Below are positions 37,471 through 46,693 of a stretch of 64,000 bases of DNA, one piece after another (positions within the stretch are counted from its first letter, which is position 1; each line of letters starts with the position of its first letter). The notes under the pieces are model-generated. The model made no database searches. It was given only the letters and a program-made list of their open reading frames with translations, and was not told the origin of the DNA. The position numbers were made by a program, and so were the translations under genes. The stretch comes from Salegentibacter salinarum. GTDB lineage: Bacteria > Bacteroidota > Bacteroidia > Flavobacteriales > Flavobacteriaceae. The stretch lies in assembly GCF_900168115.1 (NCBI RefSeq), contig NZ_FUZC01000005.1, positions 62,001-126,000 on the forward strand, given 5' to 3'.

Positions 37471-38137
37471 AGACTGCTTCCGCAATTTTAAAATCATCTT
37501 CCCAATCTACATCTAAGGAAGTCAGTTTATTCATCTCAAATAAATAAGGTTTCTCACCTACCCTATCGCCTTTTTTCTCATATATATCCTTAGGAGTAAT
37601 AAAAATTGCACTATTTATCTCGTAAAGCAATTCAAGTTCCTGTGTTTTTGGCCAACGTTCATTCCCTACTCTATTAATAATATCATTAAGTTCTTTTTTC
37701 CATAAAAAATTCTGAAAAGTCGTTACAGACATTAAAGAATCAAACCCTTTCTTAAGGCCCGTATAAAAACTTTTTATAGAATTTTCATAAGTTTCGGCAG
37801 TTACCATTGGTGAGGTCACGTGCGTCCAAAGTACATATTCACTATTGGTTATTGTAGGAACGTAGGCAATTAAATCACTTAAACTTGTAGTACTTAAGGC
37901 TAAATAATCAGGACGTAAATCTATTTTAAGTTTAGGAAAATCTTTTTTAAAATTTCTAGCAACGGCTATAGATTCATCATCGTTTGTAGAAAGTATTACT
38001 TCATCTACATCTAAATTCGATAACTGATGTAACTTCAGTTCCAACAAGCCTCCTTCAAAATTCGAGAATTTTCTGGTATTCTTATTTTTAACACGTTCAC
38101 TACCCTTACGGGTAGGTAAAAAAATTGAAATGGACAT
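37451..38137 (-). CDS. CMP-ulosonate synthetase (acylneuraminate cytidylyltransferase family)
   Basis: 228 residues. SIFLPTRKGSERVKNKNTRK is a variant of the family's nucleotide-binding signature (xPARxGSxRxxxKN), and VLWTHVTSPMVTAETY matches the central conserved stretch. It should join CTP to a keto-deoxy acid sugar, giving the CMP donor. It is clearly different from the second cytidylyltransferase of the locus at 45980-46693. It sits 6 bases after the aldolase fusion gene and overlaps the phosphatase gene. The sugar is unknown. Confidence 0.85.
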   Translation of the reverse strand: MSISIFLPTRKGSERVKNKNTRKFSNFEGGLLELKLHQLSNLDVDEVILSTNDDESIAVARNFKKDFPKLKIDLRPDYLALSTTSLSDLIAYVPTITNSEYVLWTHVTSPMVTAETYENSIKSFYTGLKKGFDSLMSVTTFQNFLWKKELNDIINRVGNERWPKTQELELLYEINSAIFITPKDIYEKKGDRVGEKPYLFEMNKLTSLDVDWEDDFKIAEAVYDTIKK

Positions 38138-38143
38138 AAAATT

Positions 38144-39682
38144 TTAAATTAAAGCAAATACCGATTGAGACTCTAAGCTATCATACAGAGTTGGGGTAAT
38201 AGAAAGTGGGATATAACTGCTGTTTTCCCGTAGACGCTCAAAAATATATTCATTTTCATTGAACAATTCCAGTTCCTGGGTTTTGATCTCTCCTGAATAC
38301 CCGTCATAACCAGCAAAATAAAATTTTTCAACCCCTAACTTGAGTGCCGTTTCTATTGCTAAAGAAGTTACCGATTCATGAAATTTATCGGTAAATTTTA
38401 TTGCCTGTAGCTGGAATGCCACCTCCTTTAAACTTTCAGGTATATATGTTCCCATCGTTCTTGGATAAGGAGGTAATATAACCAGTTTATCCTTAATATT
38501 CATTTCATTATAACTATCTTCTAAACGATGACCTTCATTTCCTGCCAGGCAATGGATTTGTAAGGTATGTACATCTTTAAATTCCTGGGAATTTTTAGAA
38601 CTGGAATGGATAAGGCAAATATCTTCCTGTCGTTTTATAAATTCATTAATTGCTTTGGAATGTTTTTTCCCACTAGGACCACCGCCAATTATTAATGCCG
38701 ATTTAAATTTTTTCTCTTCTTCTAAATTATTTAGATCTATATTGTCTTCAATTCCTTTTGACTGATTAGAAAGTGCTCTTATAATACTGTTTAAAGAATA
38801 ATAACGTTTTGTAACCCAAGACATTACCTCCTTTTGTGGAAGGGAATTCGCACCTGAAACCATATATGGAAGGTTTGTTCCCCAATCATGCGCTCTTCTT
38901 AAATCTTCAAAAGGATCTACTACTTTGCTTAAAGCATTAAAATCAAGGTCCAACTCACCTTTTCCATTAAGCGCGGTTAACAGTAATTCGGTCTGCAAAT
39001 TTCCCGCGCCCCTACCCATTCCTGTAACTGTAGCATCTACGATAGAGACACCGCATTCTATAGCTGTTAGTGTGTTTATAAGAGCTAGTTGTAAATTATT
39101 ATGTCCATGAAAACCAATTTTTGTATTGGTTTGATTTCTAACAATGTCAAAGGTTTTCTTTACATCTTCAGGATACACCCCTCCAAAAGAATCTACCATA
39201 TAAAAATAATCTGCAATCCCGTTAACTTCTTTAATCTGTCCCAGAAATTCCTTTTCATTTTCCCAGTTAGACATATACATAACGTTAAAACCAACTTCAA
39301 AACCAAGTTTCTTAACGGCTGCTGCTAGATCCAATGCCCTTTTAAAGTTTTTAGGATCTATAGCTATTCTTACCATAGAAATATAGCCTACACAAGGTTC
39401 TAAGAGGTTTGGAACATGCTCTGCTCTTACATCTTTCTCATTTAATATAATAACAAGTTTTTTTGAGCTTAATTCTTTAGACTCTTCCAGAACATACTGC
39501 GGGCAGTAAAAATACTCCCCTAGATAAGAATTCATCGGGTTAGAACGATATCCTATTTCAAGATAATCAATAGGGAGACTATTAAAAGCATTAAAGTATT
39601 TTTTTACCAATATTTTATCAAAATCCCAATTCGTATAATAACCACCATCACGTAGGGTGCAATCTAAAATTTTTATATTCAT
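38144..39682 (-). CDS. DRE-TIM (HMGL-like) aldolase fused to a second Rossmann-like domain
   Basis: 512 residues. The N-terminal domain (1-~300) is a DRE-TIM metal-dependent lyase: DCTLRDGG (D7-G14), GFHGHNNLQLAL (metal-binding HxH, about 191-198) and GMGRGAGN (about 221-228). The last two resemble 4-hydroxy-2-oxovalerate aldolases, which join pyruvate and an aldehyde reversibly. The C-terminal part (~325-512) begins SALIIGGGPSGKKHS, a nucleotide-binding-like fold loosely recalling DUF115/MAF proteins; I cannot assign it. The next three genes encode CMP-sugar synthetase, HAD phosphatase and GT29-like enzymes, so it may make a keto-deoxy acid without PEP. That pathway is inference. Confidence 0.78.
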   Translation of the reverse strand: MNIKILDCTLRDGGYYTNWDFDKILVKKYFNAFNSLPIDYLEIGYRSNPMNSYLGEYFYCPQYVLEESKELSSKKLVIILNEKDVRAEHVPNLLEPCVGYISMVRIAIDPKNFKRALDLAAAVKKLGFEVGFNVMYMSNWENEKEFLGQIKEVNGIADYFYMVDSFGGVYPEDVKKTFDIVRNQTNTKIGFHGHNNLQLALINTLTAIECGVSIVDATVTGMGRGAGNLQTELLLTALNGKGELDLDFNALSKVVDPFEDLRRAHDWGTNLPYMVSGANSLPQKEVMSWVTKRYYSLNSIIRALSNQSKGIEDNIDLNNLEEEKKFKSALIIGGGPSGKKHSKAINEFIKRQEDICLIHSSSKNSQEFKDVHTLQIHCLAGNEGHRLEDSYNEMNIKDKLVILPPYPRTMGTYIPESLKEVAFQLQAIKFTDKFHESVTSLAIETALKLGVEKFYFAGYDGYSGEIKTQELELFNENEYIFERLRENSSYIPLSITPTLYDSLESQSVFALI

Positions 39683-39686
39683 AGCT

Positions 39687-41525
39687 TTATTTATTCAAAT
39701 ATTGTTCCTTTTCTATACTCATGCCCTGGAGAGAAATCATTTCTCTGAACTTGTCCGATTTTTCCAAAAGTTCCATAAATGTTCCTATTGCTTCTATCAC
39801 TCCATTGTTCAATAATATAATTCTGTCAGCATTAATAATCGTAGACAACCTATGGGCAATCATAAAAATGGTATATTTTCCTTTTAAATTATCTATATTC
39901 TGCTGGATCGCCCTTTCAGTTTCCCCATCAAGGGCCGAGGTTGCTTCATCCATAAATAGGAAATCAACGTCTTTAAACAATTCCCTGGCAATAGATAAAC
40001 GTTGCCTTTGACCACCACTGATATTAATTCCATTATTACCTAAAAACTCCTCCTCCTTATTTTCCAGGTCATAAACAAAATCATAAATAGCCGCCTGCTT
40101 CAAAACTCTATTAAATTTTTGAATATTTTCCTCAGTTTTTTCAGCCCAAAGTGATACATTATTATATACGGTATCATTAAAAATAGGAGCCTCTTGTGAG
40201 ATATATCCTATTCTTTTCCTGTAATCATAAAGATCCAAATTCCTGGTAGAAACGCCATCGATTAAGAGCTCACCTTTTTCGGGGAGTATCAAACCTGCTA
40301 AAACATTCATAAGCGTGGTTTTTCCCGAACCGCTTTCACCTATAATAGCAATACTTTCATTCTTTGCCACCTCAAAGTTTATATTTCTTAATATTGGGGT
40401 AGAATTATAATAAAAATCCACATTGTTTAATTTAAGGCCTTGCTTTAAATTAGCAAATTTCGTTTTTCCATTTTTTTCCTTATTTTTCCTTAATTCATTT
40501 GTGAAGTCTTTCATATTCTCAAGGGATGCCGATGCTCCAAGAAACTTATTCCAATGCTCTTGTAAGGACATTAAGTAAGTCATTGCCCTATATAAAAAAA
40601 GCAAACTTAAAATTATCAATCCAATATCAGAATTAAAATATGTAACTTGAATTAATATGGCTACAATTACAACCAACATTGTAATTGGCTCTCGCATGGC
40701 CTTTAAGGTGGAGTCTACAATCCCCAGTCTCCTTTGTAAATTTTCTAAATCATTTATTTGATATTTTAATTTTCCTCCATAATATTTATTGATTCCAGTA
40801 GCTTTTAAATATTTATAAATAGCAACGTGTTGTATAAGAAAACCCTGAAACCTATGGGCACTAACGGTATACTTTCGGGAGAGATATTTGGTTTTTTTAA
40901 AAAGCCATTTAAACAAATAGTTACTTAGTGCACCTCCAACGGCTACTATAATTGCAAATTCAGCGTTTGCTGAAAATGCCAATAACAGATAGACTGTAAT
41001 AAGAACCCCATATTCAATTGCTTTAAAATAGCTTCTATAAGCTATATTAACCCTTCCAACTTCTGAGCTGAATGTATTTTGAATCATCCCAGGATCAGAT
41101 TTGAGGAATGATTTAAAAGAATAAGTGTTTAACAAATTAATATTTGTAATTCTTATTTCCCTCATAAAAAGTTGTTGATAAACGACCCTATAATAGCCTT
41201 CGATAAAAGTAACAATACCTTTTAAACAGAAAAAAACAAGGATTATAAGTAATACACTTACAATATTTAGCGTAATTCCAATAGATTCCAGAAATTCCGG
41301 TAAAAAGCTTAGTTTACCCAGCTCCTCTCCTCCATTCGCAGCGGTTGTCTCGTTATCGGTATTAGACATTCTTAGTAATGGAATGAACATAGCCAAACCA
41401 AAACCGTCCAGGGTACCTTTTAATATACTTAGAAAAAAGGCAATAAATATTCTATATCTAAGGAAACCATAGAAATAGAAAAAATATTCAAAATTATTTT
41501 TTATAATCTTTTTTAGTTTATCCAT
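39687..41525 (-). CDS. ABC exporter, probable lipid-linked oligosaccharide flippase (PglK/MsbA-like)
   Basis: 612 residues: about six membrane helices in the first 330 residues, then an ATPase domain with Walker A GESGSGKTT (near 396), signature ISGGQRQR and Walker B FLFMDEATSALD, and a switch His in MIAHRLS. The single-chain half-transporter form matches PglK, which flips the bacillosamine-linked heptasaccharide in Campylobacter. No Wzx-type flippase is visible anywhere in the locus, so this protein probably moves the repeat unit across the inner membrane. A plain lipid A or drug exporter is the alternative. Confidence 0.82.
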   Translation of the reverse strand: MDKLKKIIKNNFEYFFYFYGFLRYRIFIAFFLSILKGTLDGFGLAMFIPLLRMSNTDNETTAANGGEELGKLSFLPEFLESIGITLNIVSVLLIILVFFCLKGIVTFIEGYYRVVYQQLFMREIRITNINLLNTYSFKSFLKSDPGMIQNTFSSEVGRVNIAYRSYFKAIEYGVLITVYLLLAFSANAEFAIIVAVGGALSNYLFKWLFKKTKYLSRKYTVSAHRFQGFLIQHVAIYKYLKATGINKYYGGKLKYQINDLENLQRRLGIVDSTLKAMREPITMLVVIVAILIQVTYFNSDIGLIILSLLFLYRAMTYLMSLQEHWNKFLGASASLENMKDFTNELRKNKEKNGKTKFANLKQGLKLNNVDFYYNSTPILRNINFEVAKNESIAIIGESGSGKTTLMNVLAGLILPEKGELLIDGVSTRNLDLYDYRKRIGYISQEAPIFNDTVYNNVSLWAEKTEENIQKFNRVLKQAAIYDFVYDLENKEEEFLGNNGINISGGQRQRLSIARELFKDVDFLFMDEATSALDGETERAIQQNIDNLKGKYTIFMIAHRLSTIINADRIILLNNGVIEAIGTFMELLEKSDKFREMISLQGMSIEKEQYLNK

Positions 41526-41542
41526 TTATTATATATCTACCA

Positions 41543-42478
41543 TTAAGTGAATTTTAATCTTTTTCTAAAGAAATAAAATTTACGTCGTAAAGCAACAATT
41601 TGTTTTTTTATTAAATTTTTTAAATTATAATCTGGAAATTTATAATTTTTAAATTCGGATATTCTTAAGTACTTCAAATACTCCCCTTTTTGAGGATGAA
41701 AAGACATATATAGCCATGGTTTTTCAGGCCCACTGTAATGTATTAGATAGGAAATATTCTTTTCATATACTTCCATTTTTTTGTAAACTTTTTCTTTACC
41801 ATCCAGTACTATTTTATTTAAAATACGCGGATTCCATAAAGGAGAAATCTCTTTCCAGTTTCCTTTAATCACATAATTAAATGCGTCTTGATCATGGTAA
41901 GGAGTTAAATTCCATTTTTCTAATGCAAATTTTAAAGATTTTTTAGAGATGTCATCTGCTCGCCATTTATTTAAATTAACCAGCATTACTCCTGTATTAA
42001 AATACTGATGAGCATTTATTCCGAGGGTCTTTTTGGCTTCTTCAGAAAAATTTTCAAACACCTGATCTCTCACTGCTGCAACATAATTTTCATCCAGATT
42101 CTCGTCAAAAATTATAGCCGGGTCTTTCTGCAGGACTATATCTGCATCGAAGAACACGACTTTAGTTATATGGGAGGGAACTCTGTCGTAAATTAATATT
42201 TTATCATAAATTGAAGCATTCAGATGTTTACTCTTTGCTTTTAATTTTGAAGATATATTAAAGTCACATTCTACTAATTGAAAGTTTATATTTTCAGGTA
42301 AAAAATTAGTAAGACTCCTATTAAAATTATCCAGAGATTTTTTATCACAATTGGTATAAAAAATAAAAATTTCGTACTCCCGTGTTGCCGAGATTATATT
42401 CTTTAAGGACATCAGCATAATACAAGCATGCTGGATATAAAACCCATCGGCGTAAGTGATAATATTTACTTTTCCCAT
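41543..42478 (-). CDS. Glycosyltransferase family 8
   Basis: 311 residues of GT-A fold. VVFFDADIVLQKDP carries the DxD metal site (D111, D113); YFNTGVMLVNLNKWR and HYSGPEKPW are typical GT8 motifs (the latter a metal/donor-binding His). GT8 enzymes of bacterial surface polysaccharides usually move Glc or Gal from UDP with retention. It abuts the 484-residue GT-B-like gene (no gap) and lies before the ABC flippase gene, consistent with repeat-unit synthesis. Confidence 0.9.
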   Translation of the reverse strand: MGKVNIITYADGFYIQHACIMLMSLKNIISATREYEIFIFYTNCDKKSLDNFNRSLTNFLPENINFQLVECDFNISSKLKAKSKHLNASIYDKILIYDRVPSHITKVVFFDADIVLQKDPAIIFDENLDENYVAAVRDQVFENFSEEAKKTLGINAHQYFNTGVMLVNLNKWRADDISKKSLKFALEKWNLTPYHDQDAFNYVIKGNWKEISPLWNPRILNKIVLDGKEKVYKKMEVYEKNISYLIHYSGPEKPWLYMSFHPQKGEYLKYLRISEFKNYKFPDYNLKNLIKKQIVALRRKFYFFRKRLKFT

Positions 42479-43933
42479 TTAATTTTGCTTCAATAATAAT
42501 TTTAGAGTTTCTCTATAATCTACCTCTTTTTCAGAAACCAAATTCCGCTTTTGGTCTAAAATATTTCTAATTTTATTCTTAATAATTTGTATATCTTTTT
42601 CTTTGCAAGGAAAGGCCCAACCCTCTTCAATAAGATTTTTATAATAATTGATGCCTGTCTCACTGAGTATTAAAGAAAATCGTTGCAATATTGCTGCTTC
42701 TGTTATGGAGCCCGATGAAAATGATAAATGTAAATCACATTCTTCAAGTACCAAAGGAAGAGGAGCACTACTGGAGTATTCGATAGTAATATTCTCTAAT
42801 ATCCCCAAGTCTTTAAATTTATCTTCAACAGATTTCTTTTCCATCTCGCTCATTCTTGGGTGAAAACGTAACCACCACTCAAACTCTTCTTTAGTTTCCT
42901 CTATCACCTTATATAGATACGATGGAATAATATCATTAATTGGTTGTAGGGTAAATAAAACTACCGGCTTTAGTTTCTGTAACTTTATGTTATTCTTTTT
43001 TTTCTGCTTAAGAAATCCAATCCAGGGATTCCCCCCCAAGAGAGTCTTATGAGGCGTATTATTTGTCCAAATATTTATATCCTTATAGCTGGACTTACTC
43101 CATACCCAAAAAATATTAGGTAATATATTATAGCCTTCAACTGGTATTTTACTAAAATAATAAGCAGGATGGGCTTTACCCAACCCACCGTGTTGCAGGT
43201 CTATACTGCTAACTCCTAGTTTTCGTGCTGCAAGGTTAAATCCATAATGCGCATCTGAGTAATAAACAAGGCTAACTGCATATTTAGGTTTGGTTAACTT
43301 TATAATTTTTGTATAAACTTTTTCCCAGGATTTTATAGACAGTATCGTTCGAATTAATTTATTCTTATGGTATCTGGCATCTATGCCTGTTTTTTCATGA
43401 ACACTTTCTAGAAAAGCTTCGAATTCAGGAAGCTGTTTTAACTCCTCAACATACCTATTTTTATCCCGTGAGCTTGAATATAGTGGTAACATACTGTTTA
43501 TATCTACAATACGATCAGGACGATTGGCGCAGTTCTCTTTTACCACGGGATATTCTAAAAAATAAGAATTTTCTCCCTCTCCTTCAAGGTAGTCCATTAA
43601 AGGTTCTATAAATCTATTGAATTCTTTATTCTTATATATAATACGTTGTTCATAGATACTGCTAAAAAGAAAAGTAGCCTCTTCCAGCTTCAGTTTTTTA
43701 ATATAAACCCATGCTTTTACAAGCTTTCTTACTTTATTAAAGATCTTACTATATATTAGTGAAGGCCTTTTAGTTTGGCCAACACCCTTAACTAATGTTA
43801 TGAAAAAAATTTTCTTTTTTATAATAGGCCATACGTGTACCCCTCCTACTTCCCAGGTTTCTACTGGATATTGTTTTTCCCATTCCGCAAAAAAGATTGA
43901 TAAATTAGTGAGATCTATTTTACTTTTGGCCAT
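42479..43933 (-). CDS. Unassigned GT-B-like transferase next to PseI
   Basis: 484 residues without a confident family. The second half looks like a GT-B transferase of the capsule type: SIDLQHGGLGKAHPAYYF (HGG loop), VVLFTLQPINDIIPSYLY, WWLRFHPRM, and a donor-site-like LSFSSGSITEAAILQRF. The first half is charged and helical. Its start overlaps the end of pseI by 14 bases, so it is translated with the pseudaminic-acid operon. It is a reasonable candidate for the transferase that uses CMP-pseudaminate. A role replacing the missing PseG hydrolase is less likely. Both are inference. Confidence 0.6.
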   Translation of the reverse strand: MAKSKIDLTNLSIFFAEWEKQYPVETWEVGGVHVWPIIKKKIFFITLVKGVGQTKRPSLIYSKIFNKVRKLVKAWVYIKKLKLEEATFLFSSIYEQRIIYKNKEFNRFIEPLMDYLEGEGENSYFLEYPVVKENCANRPDRIVDINSMLPLYSSSRDKNRYVEELKQLPEFEAFLESVHEKTGIDARYHKNKLIRTILSIKSWEKVYTKIIKLTKPKYAVSLVYYSDAHYGFNLAARKLGVSSIDLQHGGLGKAHPAYYFSKIPVEGYNILPNIFWVWSKSSYKDINIWTNNTPHKTLLGGNPWIGFLKQKKKNNIKLQKLKPVVLFTLQPINDIIPSYLYKVIEETKEEFEWWLRFHPRMSEMEKKSVEDKFKDLGILENITIEYSSSAPLPLVLEECDLHLSFSSGSITEAAILQRFSLILSETGINYYKNLIEEGWAFPCKEKDIQIIKNKIRNILDQKRNLVSEKEVDYRETLKLLLKQN

Positions 43934-44969
43934 GTTCTATCAAATCTAGATTGAATGCTGTACCCTTTTCTACGTTTTTATTGATTCTTTTTCCCAGAAT
44001 ATCAATTAAATATTTTGGATGCAACCCAAATCCAGGTCTAATACTTCTTACGTTTTTCTCTGTGATCTTTTCTCCAACTTTAATATCTTCTACCACATAA
44101 AGGGAACGGCTAAAATCCCTTCCTTTCTTCTGTTTTTCTGTCAGTGTATAGTCAACCTTTCCTACAGCTTTTTCTGCCTCCCTAACTGCCTTTACCATTT
44201 CGGTAAATTCCTCTTCATCCATAGAAAAAGAAGCATCGGGCCCACCTATGCTTTTATCCAATATAAAATGCTTTTCAATTATTTTAGCCCCCATAGCGGC
44301 AGCGACAATAGGCACCGTACTTCCCATAGTATGGTCTGATAATCCGGAAATAACATCATAACGCTCAGCAAGGTCTTTTATCATGACCATATTGGCCTCT
44401 TCTATAGGAGCCGGATAGGAAGAAGTACATTTTAATAAGGCAATATCATTATTACCCATTCTTCTACAAGCATCTAAAGCTAGTTCAATGTCCTCCTGCC
44501 CTGCAATGCCGGTAGAGATAATTATAGGTTTAGCTTTGGAAGCAACATACTCAATCAATGGGATATCTGTGATCTCAAACGAAGCAATTTTATAAGCCGG
44601 AACATTTAAATCCTCCAGGAAATCTACGGCGGTTTTATCAAATGGAGAGGAAAAGCATATCAAACCTTCTTCATCAGCAGCCTCGAAAATTGCTTTATGC
44701 CACTCCCAGGGCGTATAGGCTTGTTCATATAGATTATAAAGATTTTTTCCCTCCCAGATCGTACCTTTTATTATAAAGTCCTTTTTTGTTGAATTAATGG
44801 TAATTGTATCAGGGGTGTAAGTTTGTAATTTAATACAATCAGCACCAGCTCTTTTGGCAGCCTTAATTGTTTTCAAAGCTGTTTCAATACTGCCATTATG
44901 GTTAGCAGATAACTCTGCAATAATAAATACAGGTTCAGGTTCACCTATTACTTTATTTCCTATTTTCAT
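43920..44969 (-). CDS. pseI: Pseudaminic acid synthase (NeuB family)
   Basis: 349 residues. It condenses PEP with a 6-deoxy-diacetamido-altrose to give pseudaminic acid. The NeuB barrel shows IAELSANHNGSIETAL (residues ~17-32), ADCIKLQTYTPDTI, KIASFEITDIPLI, SGLSDHTMG and EKHFILDKS; the DASFSMDEEEF segment and the ITDIP stretch favour PseI over NeuB or LegI. The C-terminal SAF/antifreeze-like domain spans about 285-349. It is coupled to the double-GNAT gene (TAATG) and to the next transferase gene. Confidence 0.9.
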   Translation of the reverse strand: MKIGNKVIGEPEPVFIIAELSANHNGSIETALKTIKAAKRAGADCIKLQTYTPDTITINSTKKDFIIKGTIWEGKNLYNLYEQAYTPWEWHKAIFEAADEEGLICFSSPFDKTAVDFLEDLNVPAYKIASFEITDIPLIEYVASKAKPIIISTGIAGQEDIELALDACRRMGNNDIALLKCTSSYPAPIEEANMVMIKDLAERYDVISGLSDHTMGSTVPIVAAAMGAKIIEKHFILDKSIGGPDASFSMDEEEFTEMVKAVREAEKAVGKVDYTLTEKQKKGRDFSRSLYVVEDIKVGEKITEKNVRSIRPGFGLHPKYLIDILGKRINKNVEKGTAFNLDLIEHGQK

Positions 44970-45973
44970 TATATAAATTTTTCAAATTTTAATTCTGATG
45001 CATTTTTGGAAATTTCTTTAAAAGATAATTTTTTAAATATTTTAATCGAAGGAATATTTTCTTTTAATACATAACCATAGACAACTTGCACTAAGGGTCT
45101 GTTTTCTATTAAAAATTGTATCCCGTTTTCCAATAGATAAGTTCCCAATCCCTTTCCAGTAAATTTTGGATCCAGAAGATAATTAATTTTAGCTATACTT
45201 TCCTTCTCTAGATCAAACCTAATTGAACCAGCCGCAACTCCTTGAACTTCTAAAAGGTAATATTCAAAATTTGTATTTTCCAATTTGGAAAAGAACCAAT
45301 TCGCATGCTCTTTTAAAGTGATTTTATCTTTATTAAAAGAAAATTCCCTCACTTTTTGATTATTCGCCCAGGAATATGTCAAATAGAAGTCAGAAATTTC
45401 CACATGTCGTAATTCGTTTTTTTTATTAAACTTAGAATGAATTTTAACATCAATATATTTCTGTTGAAAAAAACAATGCTCTTTTAAATCCAATTCAAAA
45501 CCAAACCCAGCTTGCCCAAGGGCATTATATAGTCTTGGTCTTAAATCAAAGGCATAGGTATAAATTTTATGAAGATTAATCTCATTGAATGCAACCTTTT
45601 CCAGTAATTTCAAATAATTGACCCAATGAAATTCAAAATATTCTTTTTCCAGACTAGTATTCATTATAAAGGATATCTCAGCATTCTTATCTGTCCACTT
45701 AATATGGACTAGTCCTCCATAGCCTATACATTCTTCGTCTTTTAAATAAGAAAAAAGAATTTGGGAGGGTTTGTCTAGTTCAAATAGATTAGATATTACA
45801 GACTCGAAATAAATATCCTGCTTCTCTTTTGTAAGAGGCTCATTTTGTCGTAAATGATACATTTGCTCATTACGCCATTTCATAATATCATAACGATCCT
45901 CCATACGAATCGGAACTATAGAATACTCTCCTGAGGAAAATACTTGTTGATCTAATATTTTATAAACACTCAT
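44969..45973 (-). CDS. Two-domain GNAT acetyltransferase (PseH-like)
   Basis: 334 residues made of two consecutive GNAT domains. The first (1-~175) contains DIMKWRNEQMYHLRQNEPL and a Phe-rich acetyl-CoA region. The second (~188-334) contains YSWANNQKVREFSFNK and GKGLGTYLLENGIQFL (motif A), closer to PseH and to the GNAT tail found fused to PseG in some bacteria. One domain should do the N-acetylation step of pseudaminic-acid synthesis. The second may add another acyl group, or may be a relic of a PseG-PseH fusion that lost PseG. It sits between the PseF and PseI genes. Confidence 0.75.
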   Translation of the reverse strand: MSVYKILDQQVFSSGEYSIVPIRMEDRYDIMKWRNEQMYHLRQNEPLTKEKQDIYFESVISNLFELDKPSQILFSYLKDEECIGYGGLVHIKWTDKNAEISFIMNTSLEKEYFEFHWVNYLKLLEKVAFNEINLHKIYTYAFDLRPRLYNALGQAGFGFELDLKEHCFFQQKYIDVKIHSKFNKKNELRHVEISDFYLTYSWANNQKVREFSFNKDKITLKEHANWFFSKLENTNFEYYLLEVQGVAAGSIRFDLEKESIAKINYLLDPKFTGKGLGTYLLENGIQFLIENRPLVQVVYGYVLKENIPSIKIFKKLSFKEISKNASELKFEKFI

Positions 45974-45979
45974 ACAAAT

Positions 45980-46693
45980 TTAGCTTTTAGAAAGCTTCAA
46001 GAAATATTTCGCCATTTCTAAATCTTCATATTCATCTATATCTATAGCCTTAATCCAATGAAGTGGGAAAAATGAATAATTTGGACCATAAAAACTCTTT
46101 GTATTAATAAGGGCTTCTTTTTTTGCTATCCAGATCGCCCCTGTGGGACAATATAGATCTGGTTGGTCTTGAGACCTTTTCATTCTCTCCTTCTCATCAA
46201 ACACGGGAGTGGCTTTTCCCGAAGGATCTAATTTATGGGCCCACCACGGGTTCATCCAGCCGTATTTAAAACAGCTAATTTGATACTCTACATCATTATT
46301 AAAAAAATGTTCAAGAGCTTCATCTATATCATTATTATCTCTTAAGGGGCAATTGGCCATTAACTGCACTACCACTTCATGTGATTGCATACCCGTTTCT
46401 TCCCACTGATTAAGTGCTTTAATAGTCGCCAGACTTATGGGGGAATGGTCATCTGCATTTTCATTTCTTAAAAAAGGAACTTTTGCACCATATTTCCTTC
46501 CTACCTCGGCAATTTCTTCATCATCGGTACTCACTAACACCTCATTTATATATTTAGATTTAAGAGCAGCTTCAATTGTCCAGGCCAACATTGGCTTACC
46601 ATTTATTTCTAAAATATTCTTTTTAGGAATTCTTTTAGAACCACCTCTTGCAGGTATAACTGCAATGATCTTTTTATTTACCAAATTGTCCAT
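45980..46693 (-). CDS. pseF: CMP-pseudaminate synthetase (acylneuraminate cytidylyltransferase family)
   Basis: 237 residues. IAVIPARGGSKRIPKKNILE is the exact family signature at the N-terminus, followed by VVVQLMANCPLRDNNDIDEA and YCPTGAIWIAKKEAL. It activates the ulosonic acid with CTP, giving the CMP donor. Its place between pseI and pseB/C genes supports pseudaminic acid or a derivative; sequence alone would also allow LegF or NeuA. It overlaps the SDR gene by 16 bases. Confidence 0.87.
   Translation of the reverse strand: MDNLVNKKIIAVIPARGGSKRIPKKNILEINGKPMLAWTIEAALKSKYINEVLVSTDDEEIAEVGRKYGAKVPFLRNENADDHSPISLATIKALNQWEETGMQSHEVVVQLMANCPLRDNNDIDEALEHFFNNDVEYQISCFKYGWMNPWWAHKLDPSGKATPVFDEKERMKRSQDQPDLYCPTGAIWIAKKEALINTKSFYGPNYSFFPLHWIKAIDIDEYEDLEMAKYFLKLSKS

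Noticed and set aside
42479-43933. Calling the 484-residue protein PseG
   Set aside because: PseG is usually about 270-350 residues, and I cannot find its typical motifs. The visible motifs fit a capsule-type GT-B transferase better.
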